Source: Parasponia andersonii (Eukaryota; Streptophyta; Magnoliopsida; Rosales; Cannabaceae). Taken from it: 64,000 nt of DNA. The translations under genes were made by a program, and so were the position numbers. The stretch spans positions 336,806 to 400,805 of the forward strand of contig JXTB01000348.1 of the NCBI GenBank assembly GCA_002914805.1. Reading direction: 5' to 3'. The notes beneath the pieces were generated by a model, which searched no databases, was not told the DNA's origin, and saw nothing but the letters and a program-made list of their open reading frames with translations. Below, in pieces: positions 55,679-64,000 of the stretch. Position 1 is the first letter of the stretch. Each line of letters opens with the position of its first letter.

Positions 55679-56600
55679 ATGCCTCCAAGAAGCATTCCAA
55701 GGCACCAGTTGGGTGCCGAACCTCCTGGTTAGGATTTCACTCATTTAATCGAGGCAATATAGTAGGTATTCGCCCAAATAAGCAATCCAGACTATTAGTC
55801 TCCAGCTCCAAGGGAACGTCAGTTGGATTAGTCAGATCACCTTCAGCGGTTCATGCATCTCCAGCTAGGGTAGTTTGATAGTAGACCAGGAGCTCTCACG
55901 GCAATTGCTTGGTTGCATGAGATGGAGAGGCACTTTCTGGCCCTTGGTACTCTAGTTGAGTTTTGAGTTGTGTTTGTTGTTTCTCGTTTGATGGGGAGTG
56001 CCATTCGCTGGTGGGAGACAGTGGAACGGATGCAAGATGTTATGGGTCTGACTTGGGAAGACTTTGACTGGATTTTCAAGATCTAGTATGCCAATGAGGA
56101 TCAACAAGATGAAGTGGTGAACCGGTTTGAAACATTGATTTAAGGTAACAAAACGGTGAATGAGTACCTGATAGAGTTCACTGAGTTGGCAAGTGTTGCT
56201 CTTGGACCAGGTACGAGTGAGAAGTACTGAGTTGCCAAGTTCAGAAGTCGTCTGAATCAGAACATTTTCAATAGAATTGGTACCCAGACTTTCCATGCTC
56301 TTCCTGAGATTATGGTGGCTGCCTAGCGGGCAGAGGCCATCAAAGAAGGATTGGATTCTAGGAGGCACCAGCAAAGAGGCAATGACAGAAAAGCCACTAG
56401 AAGGAACTAAGGGTAGCGGTCAGCCCAAGGCACTCCGAATAGTGGGAGCTCGAACATCAGTGGTTTTTCAAGGGGTGTTAGAGGCAGTCCGTATAGAGGA
56501 TGTTTCATTTGTGGCCAGCAGGGTCATCAGAAGAAGGAATGTCCTAACCGTCTGCAGAAATCTCTTCTTTCTCAATGAGGACCGCAGAGGAGTCAGTCAC
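55679..56600 (+). pseudogene. Tekay gag remnant with zinc knuckle
   Basis: Begins with MPPRSIPRHQ, a start typical of this lineage, continues through a capsid-like middle (for example AIRWWETVERMQD near 56000) and ends with a CX2CX4HX4C zinc knuckle, CFICGQQGHQKKECPN (about 56500-56550). Gag would form the particle and bind element RNA. Fossil with several breaks. Confidence 0.8.
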
Positions 56601-56929
56601 GTCTATTTCTTATCAGAATACTCAAGTAAGGGTACAATAGTCACAGGGTGTTTCGTAGACTTTTACTTCCCCTCAGCCTTATCAGCATTAGTACTGCCCT
56701 CAGGGTTTTACTTAGAGTTTTCTGACTCCTCAGGCCTTAGGGAATCAGGTGGGCGTAGATATGGCAGTAGTGGTCCGAGATCCAATAGTAGTCGTCCGGG
56801 CCAGGGAAGAGGCTATAATGGGAAAAGAAAGCTGGCTGGCCAAGCCTATGCTTTTACTAGGGCAGACGACATTCAGGACCGCACCGGCCGAGATGTTGTT
56901 GACAGTATGATCCTTTTTTCGTACTCTTA

Positions 56930-59900
56930 ATCATATGTTTTGTTTGATACTGGTGCATCCTATTCATTCATATCCTTATTGTTTGCTCAACTGTTGGGGT
57001 TGGAATTTTCTGATTTGGATTATGTATTGACATTGGATACACTTTTGGGAGGAGTAGCCGATGTATCTAGTGTGTGTAAGTCTTGTCGGGTTATAGTCGA
57101 TAATAGGAAGCTTCTTACTGATTTGATTATATTGCCGATAGGATAGTATGACATGATACTTGGTATGGACTAGTTGTCGAAGTATCGAGCCGTTGTAGAT
57201 AGTCATAAGAAGCGGGTGACTCTTTTTCTTGGTGATGGGCAACCTATTGTTTATCAGGCTAGAATGAGTCCGTTGAAGCCTAGTCCTGTTTTGCAATCTA
57301 GCATGGGTGGAAGGAAAAAACATGAGTGTTTTGGGAACTTGCTTGCCATTGATGGCGAGACGAGGACAAACGATCAATACCTATGGTTTCCGGTGGTTAG
57401 TGAGTATTCGGAGGTATTTTTTGAAAACTTACCGGGGTCCCCACCAAATGGGGAGATCGAGTGCTATATTGATCTAGTTCCTGGAGCTTAGTTAGTTTCT
57501 ATTCCAGCCTATTGCATGGCTCCTACTGAGATGAAAGAGTTGAGAGAATAGTTGGACGATCTGCTTTCCAAGGGCTTTATTCGCCGTAGCACTTCTCCTT
57601 GGATGCTCCTGTTTTGTTTGCGAAGAAAGTTGATGGTTCGCTGAAACTCTGTGTAGACTACCAGAAGTTGAATCGGTTGACAGTAAGGAATAAGTATCCT
57701 TTGCCAAAGACAGAAGAGTTGTTTGACCAACTCGGTGGTTCAAGGTTCTTCTCTAAGATTGATTTAAGATCAAGTTATCATCAGTAAAAAATAAGAGAGG
57801 ATGATATACCTAAGACAGCATCTAGAACTCGATATGGTCATTTTGAGATTCTGGTGATGCCGTTCAGTTTGACGAATACTCTCGCAGTATTTATAGATCT
57901 CATGAATCAGGCTTTTAGGCTGTTTTTGACCGTTTTGTGGTTGTGTTCATCGACGATATCCAGGTATATTCCAAGACTCGAGAAGAGTATGCCGAACATC
58001 TGGGGATAGTATTCAAGACATTGAAAGATCATCGGTTGTATGCGAAGAAATCAAAGTGTGACTTTTGGATGTCAGAAGTGAAGTTCTTGGGGATGTGATT
58101 TCTCATGGAAGTATTTCAGTCGATCCTGCTAAAATAGTAGCTGTTCTGGAGTAGGAGAGACCGAGAAATGTGGCAAAAGTATAAAGTTTCCTTGGTTTGG
58201 TAGGCTATTATCGCCATTTTGTGCAAGATTTCTTGAGGATCGCCTTGCCTTTGACGAAGTTAACTAGGAAGGATGTCAAGTTTGTTTAGGTTCACGAAAG
58301 TGAAGAAGCTTTTGTCAGGGTTGAAGCAAAGCTTGATCACCGTGCCGATTCTTATTGTTCGTGACAGTAGCGAGCCTTATGTGGTGTATACTGATGCTTT
58401 AAAGACGGGTTTGGGATATGTCTTGATGCAGAATGGTCGGGTTATGGCTTATATTTCTCGTCAGTTGAAGCCACATAAGAGGAACTATCCCAACCATAAT
58501 CTGGAGCTTGCAATAGTGATCTTTGCGTTGAAGATTTGGTGATATTATTTGTATGGTGTGAAGTTTGACATATTTTCCGATCATAAGAGTTTGAAGTATC
58601 TCTTTACTCAGAATGATCTGAACTTAAGACATCGAAGATGGGCTGAGTATATGAAGGATTATGACTTCAACCTATAATATCATCCTAGTAAGGCTAATGT
58701 TGTAGCTGATGCACTGAGAAGGAAGCCTCGTGGTACACTAGCTGCACTGGTGTTTGAAGATTGGAGGAACTCAGTTGCGATTGGTGACTACAACTTGCAG
58801 CACTTCGAGAATGAAAGGGTTGCTTGCCTGAGCAATATTGTGATTTTACCATCACTTCCCGAGACTGTCCAACGGAGTCAGTGGCAAGACAGGGAGTTGA
58901 GGACAATCTAGAACTGGCTTCAGAATGGTGAACAATTAGATGGTTGGAGTACCAATAGAGAAGGGTTTTTGCTTTTCAGTGGGAAATTGGTTGTAGCTAA
59001 TGACCCTAATCTTCGAGAAACCATTCTAACTGAGGCTCACTAATCAAGGTTCGCCGTACATCCGGGTAGTGATAAGATGTACCGAGGCTTAAAGAGGCAG
59101 TATTGGTGGGAAAGGATGTAGCTACCTATGTGGCTAAGTGTTTGACTTGTCAATAAGTCAAGGCTAAACATCAGAGGCTAGCTGGTTTACTTCAGCCGTT
59201 GCCAATTCTAGAATGGAAGTGGGACAAGATCACGATGGACTTTATGACCAGTTTGCCAAAGACCTTGAGGAAAAATGACGCAGTTTAGGTGGTAGTCGAT
59301 CGGTTGATAAAAAGTGCTCACTTTATATCAATCAAGATGGACTACTCACTTACTCAGAAGACTGTATGGGGAGAACATCATACACTTGCATGGTATGCCT
59401 TCAAGCATATTCTCTGACAGAGATCCAAGGTTCACTTCTAAGTTTTGGAGAGTCTTGTAGAAAGCATTGGGTACACAGTTAGATATCAGTACGATTTACC
59501 ATCCGGAGACAGATGGTCAGTCTGAAAGGACTATCCAGATTCTTGAGGACATGCTACGTTGTTGCATACTCAACATTGATGGGAATTGGGATGATCATCT
59601 TCCTTTGGTAGAATTTGCTTATAATAACAGTTTCCAGACCAGTGTGGGTGTGGCTGCATATAAAGTATTATATGGGAGGCCATGTAGGTCACCTTTGTGT
59701 TTGGCAGAGCCTGAAGAGCTTGTTACTCTTAGACTTGAGCTGATTGAGGAGACTACTGAGAAGATCAAGGATATCAGGGAGAGGCTCAAGGAGATTCAGA
59801 GTCGCTAGAAGAGTTATGTTGACCCGAAGAGAGGCGAGAGGTAGAGTTCGATACTGGTGATTCTGTATTCTTGCAAGTGACTCCAAGGTGTGGTATAACA

Positions 59901-60293
59901 AGGATTAGGATTAAGGGTAAGCTTGCCCCAAGGTATATTGGTCCATTTGAGATCACTGAAAGAATTGGACTAGTAGCGTATCATTTGAATCTACCTATAT
60001 AGTTGGGTCACATGCATAACATGTTTCATGTGTCGATATTGAAGAAGTATACGTCGGACCTATCTCATGTTGTTCAGTATGTGCATGTACCGATCCGAGA
60101 AGATGTGTCCTACGAAGAGCAGCATGTTCGTTTGTTGGCTAGAGAGTTGAAAGTGCTTTGCAACAGAGAGATTCCACTTGTTAATGTGTTTTGGAAACAT
60201 CACAAAGAAGACGAGGCTACTTGGGAACTCGAGACGGAGATGTACGAGAAGTATAGTCATTTGTTTAACCTTCAATCAGAAGTTGTATTGTGA
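56930..60293 (+). pseudogene. Tekay pol remnant: protease, RT, RNase H, integrase, chromodomain
   Basis: Blocks in order: protease with DTGASYSFI (about 56940-57170), reverse transcriptase (about 57440-58250, with [20 protein letters not shown] and [12 protein letters not shown]), RNase H (about 58330-58730, with [17 protein letters not shown] and DALRRK), integrase zinc finger and core (about 59030-59720, with [20 protein letters not shown]), a C-terminal segment, and a chromodomain (about 60100-60290, with IPLVNVFWKHHKEDEATWEL). In chromoviruses the chromodomain steers integration towards certain chromatin. Translation would end at 60293. Fossil with many breaks. Confidence 0.85.
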
Positions 60294-60337
60294 TGTAATC
60301 TTGACTTGTATTTTGAAATTTGGGATGAAATTCTTTT

Positions 60338-60350
60338 AAGGAGAGGAGAA
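60338..60350 (+). other. Polypurine tract of the Tekay element
   Basis: 'aaggagaggagaa' directly precedes the 3' LTR. Confidence 0.85.
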
Positions 60351-62569
60351 TGTAAAAACCAAGATTTTTGAGAGGGTAATTTGGATATTTTACCAATTTT
60401 CTAAATATAATAATAGGGATTAATTTGAAAAATTTTGTGCAGAATGACTAAATTGCAATTTTTGGAGTACTGAATTGATAGAGATTTAGAAAATGGGGAC
60501 TAGAGTGCAAATTTTTGAAAATTTGCACAATCTCCTACTTATCCCATGTGGGCTCTCCCTCCTACTCACACACTCTCTCTCTCTTCTCTCTTTCTCCCTC
60601 TCCCGTCGTTGTTTTCCCTCGCTCTCTCTTTGTTCACTCTCGGCCGAAGCACTAGGGGAGGTCGCGCTGCCACCTAGGCCACCGTCCAGCCCGCCAACCG
60701 CCCGGCGCGAGTTCACTGTGCCACCAGGGTGCGTCGCCGCTGGTCCCGCGCAGTCGCCGGTCACTGTTTCGCCGGAAAATGCCATTGGAGCCGTTTCAGA
60801 TTTTCGTCATCGGCAACGATTCCGACCACCATTTGACCTCTAATTGGGCTTGTTGGATTCATCTTGTCGAGAGGAAGTTCAAGCTATATATATCTTAACA
60901 TGATACTATACGAATCAAAAGTTGTCATTTTTGGAATATTTTGAGCTTGAGTTGACTTTTTAATCCAGCCGTTGGATCGTGATTTTGTTGTCATTTTTGG
61001 ATTGCCAGAAAATAGAAAAGTTTGATATATATATATATATATATGTTGCCTATGTTTGGTATTCAGCATGAAAATTGAAATCGGACAGCTAAGATTTGCC
61101 TTGATTTGCATGCCACTGGTCTGATGTGGGCCTGAACCCGAATTGGACAAGTTATATGTCTAACTTAGCTATTTTGGGTGCTAGGAATTCAATAAAGAGG
61201 TCCGTTTGTAAATTTGAAGCTTCGTTGAGAAGTTAGTTTTTCGCAAGAGGACGATTGAGGGCTTGGAATTAGTTTTCAACCTTCCAGATGATCGTCAATG
61301 ACATCTTGAGGATTCAATAGCATGATATTGCTATTCTTGTGAGGTAGGGATTCGGTTACTTTTATTTTATACTATTTTTGAATAAAACTTAATTTTTGCA
61401 ACATATAAGAATAAATGTAATTTTTGAATTTCTTGAACATATATGATGGACTGTGATGGCATGATATACATATATACTATATTGCTCTTGGGATTTTATA
61501 AGTGCAGGTTATTTTGGGTTTATCAAAATAGGGCTGTTGTGCTGCTCGTATTTCTATAAAAACCTAATATACTTATTTTATTGAAAAACCAGAGCATGAT
61601 TATTTTCACACTTCAGTTCTGTGTTGCACGTGTCATAGGATCATACATGAGCGTCGTGTTAACATCGTGGGTTTACAATGTGGCGCTGCGTACCCTATCG
61701 TCGGTGTAGAGTCCGTAAACCTGCGTGGGGTTTTGTTACTTCTGATTACTTCCCTATTTGGCAGGTGTAGGCAATTCGGTTGTCTCTCTAGGTTTGGTAG
61801 GTGACACATGGTGTCCCCTCCGAGTATGGGCCTAGGTGTTAGGTAGGCTGTTAGGGACACTTAGTGCCATCATGGGTTTTCATAAATGAGAGGATGTGAG
61901 CTCATGGGTATGGGTTGATTTGTGTCATGTGCATATGAATTGATGATTTTGGTTATACTGATTTATTTATACATATATACCTGGGGATTTCCAGTTTTGG
62001 ATTATTATATATGTATGTATTGGATTTAAACTATCCTTGCATGAGCTTTCCACCGCTAAAATGTTTTCGATCGAGGTAATTATTTTTTCTACTCGGTATT
62101 TTATGCTCACTCCCTTCCTCCCTTCCTCAGGTGTTATCCAGTGTGATTTTAGAGATCAAGAGGAGTAAAAGGCCATCGGGATTATAGTTCATTATCTTGG
62201 TAACACTTGAAGCGTGTTATTGTGGTGTTTAGATTATTTGGGTTTTGTTTTAGTATTGAACCAAGATTACTACATTCTATTTTTGTCTGTGAACTCAAGT
62301 ATGCCATTCTGGTGTCTATTCTGACGTGAATGATGATGATGCTTGAATATATATTTGATTTACATTTTTTTTTGGTATTTATTCGATCTGTGCTTAATGG
62401 TCTATACGTACTGTGGGAAAGATTTACGGGATGGAAATCCAAATATTTTATCTAAAATGGATTGTTTTATAAAACTAAAAATTTTTAGACGCTTTTCAAA
62501 TAAATCAAAAAATTTCTCATCCTTGCAAAATTTCCCTTCTGCCGCTAGCCTGGGTTTTGGGTTGTGATA
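60351..62569 (+). repeat. 3' LTR of the Tekay element
   Basis: TGTAAAAACC...GTTGTGATA, 2,219 bp, matching the 5' LTR along its whole length, including the CT-rich leader, the GC-rich island (about 60640-60780) and an (AT)n run near 61025. Confidence 0.92.
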
Positions 62570-62574
62570 TAAAC

Positions 62575-62848
62575 TATCTTTTCCCTAACAAACTCAAACT
62601 TATACTCATTCTTAAATGCTTTAAGAATAGATTCGTTTCAATTTTTTTTCTTTTCTTGTTTTTTGCTGACAAGGCAATAAAAAGTCTAAAATAAACCAGT
62701 CAAGCTTACCTAGATCCAATCATAACAATTAAATTTCTAGTAGAGATGCTCTACTGGACCAGTCGAGCTCAACTAGAGCTAGTCAAGCTAGATGGAAAAA
62801 TAATTTGCTAAAATGTGATTTTTGGACCAAAAAATTGGGTTTTCCACA
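62575..62848. other. Spacer between two gypsy elements
   Basis: About 270 bp of AT-rich sequence in which 'agtcaagct' words recur ('accagtcaagcttacc', 'ccagtcgagctcaac', 'gctagtcaagctag'). No gene seen. Confidence 0.55.
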
Positions 62849-64000
62849 GATATTAATCTGCAGTTCCAATCTCACCATCAATGGTAAATAGGCTTTCATA
62901 ATATTCTAATTTATTTTTCCCACCAATACATGCTCTCAGAAGAAGACTGGGTCTCATTAGATTCAAACCAGCTTGATACACAATTGAATACCTATCTTTA
63001 GATTGAAGAGTCACTTTTCTACTATGACAATCTAACATAGCTTGATATTTGGATAACCGGTCTATTCCAAGAATTATATCAAATTAATCCACAAGTATCA
63101 CAATCAGATTTGCCAATAACTCATAACCATCAATGATAACAGAACAAGAGTGGCATATAGTAGACACACCATAGATATTTCCCAAAGGAGTATCAAGATT
63201 CAAAGCAGAATCAAAAGTTTCAGTTTTCAAACCCAACATGCTAGCAAATAGCATAGATATAAAAGAATCTGAAACATTGGTATCAAATAATACATGAGCC
63301 CAAGAGTGATAAAGTAAGATCATACTGTTAACCACTCGAGGTCCAGGCTAATTATATCCCTATGTCGCAACGATTGCATAGGTTTGAGCTTTTCCCCTCC
63401 CTTTGTTTCCTCTGACTCTGTCTAGATGGATACTGCTAGATATAGAAGTACTGTTGTTAGACTGTCCATAACTTCCTTGTGTGTCAGATGCTTGAGGGAT
63501 CTAGTGCCCTGTGTATAGGTAGAACCCTGAGTATGATATTGGTGCTAAATATGAAAGTTGAAATTGAGAGCTGAGATCTGGAAATGAGTTGGCCTAGTTT
63601 GTTAACTAGGGATGAGTGTCGAGGCTGCCTGACTTCTTTGTGGCCCTCTAGTAGTCGATGGAGCATTCTGCAAAAGTGAGGGGTAATTTCTTCTAAAATG
63701 GCACTGTTAACCGTAGTTATGGTAGGAATACGGAGCAAAATGTCCACTGTCTGATGAAATATAAATACCATTGTGTCCATTGCCTTATAAATCCTATCCT
63801 TGCCATCGGCCCTTTTTCATTTTTCAGTCATTACCTATTCCTTTATACCTACTAATAGTTCCTCTATTATCAATCAGCATAACCTCAATTCTCTAAACTG
63901 TACCATAAGCCTCAATAAGGGTTGTAACTAAAAACAGTTCAAGTTTGATGTGAACCTCTGGCCTTAAGCTGGTTCTGAAATAAACTACTTAAAGTCTCAA
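62849..64000 (-). pseudogene. Tekay-like gag-protease fragment, running off the window
   Basis: Minus-strand translation gives blocks parallel to the Tekay element at 53349-62569: a retropepsin with VLFDTNVSDSFISMLFASML and LNLDTPLGN (63084-63335), a linker with RKVTLQSKDRYSIVYQAGLN and FTIDGEIGTAD (62853-63038), and a Gln/Ser-rich stretch with zinc-knuckle remains (63484-63780) and gag further right. Similarity stops abruptly near 62849. The element is in opposite orientation to its neighbour and diverged from it, so it is a separate, broken insertion. The rest lies beyond the window. Confidence 0.75.

Larger units (their letters stand above)
53349..62569 (+). mobile_element. Tekay/Del-lineage chromovirus (Ty3/gypsy), full-length fossil
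   Basis: Both LTRs (53349-55545 and 60351-62569), a tRNA-Met-type primer-binding site, gag with a zinc knuckle, protease, reverse transcriptase, RNase H, integrase, a C-terminal chromodomain and a polypurine tract are present in the canonical order. A perfect 5-bp target duplication 'taaac' lies at 53344-53348 and 62570-62574. The LTRs of about 2.2 kb plus the chromodomain place it in the Tekay/Del lineage. The LTRs differ by roughly 10-15% by eye, so it is older than the minus-strand TAT element. Coding parts carry more than ten breaks. No other large element is nested inside. Confidence 0.9.

Noticed and set aside
1-64000. tRNA, rRNA or microRNA genes
   Set aside because: I looked for tRNA B-box words and long stable hairpins and saw none convincing; a covariance-model scan would settle it.

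Overview
This window is nuclear DNA from a flowering plant, most likely a eudicot. It is AT-rich, its one clear gene has eight short exons joined by GT-AG introns, and its transposons are typical plant families: Ty3/gypsy TAT and Tekay/Del lineages, a CACTA element, a plant L1 LINE and MITEs. Nothing looks bacterial. I found no tRNA, rRNA or CRISPR array. The sequence alone does not name the species.

Layout, left to right. (1) Positions 1-9905 are gene-free. They hold a non-autonomous CACTA transposon (2095-8410, duplicated 'agt' at both ends) that was later hit by a solo LTR (5043-7278). (2) Positions 9906-23132 are a decayed TAT-lineage Ty3/gypsy element with pol on the plus strand, a 112-bp tandem array, a minus-strand extra ORF and a 3' LTR. 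Its left end is an LTR of the same family in the opposite orientation, and a 3-kb LTR insertion lies inside pol. (3) Positions 23133-32565 are AT-rich with MITEs, a hAT-like remnant and a T-rich degenerate repeat. (4) Positions 32566-40582 are a second TAT-type element, on the minus strand, with both LTRs (about 7% different by hand count) and a plus-strand extra ORF. (5) Positions 40862-45068 are the only host gene I can support: an HD-domain 5'-deoxynucleotidase (HDDC2/YfbR family) with a likely organelle-targeting N-terminus. Its third intron carries a 1,024-bp solo TAT LTR. (6) Positions 46026-47426 are a 5'-truncated L1 LINE with a 12-bp target duplication. (7) Positions 47439-53343 are gene-free, with a long T-skewed tract, microsatellites and possible Helitron ends. 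(8) Positions 53349-62569 are a structurally complete but decayed Tekay/Del chromovirus with a 'taaac' target duplication. (9) From 62849 to the window end there is a fragment of a related element on the other strand.

There is no operon logic here. The story is of layered insertions around one small housekeeping enzyme gene. A TAT LTR ends 280 bp upstream of its start codon and another sits in an intron, so retroelement sequence is close to its promoter and inside its transcript. The most unusual structure is the TAT element at 9906-23132. Its two LTRs are inverted relative to each other, both outer ends are U5 ends, and they are flanked by a near-matching 5-bp repeat.
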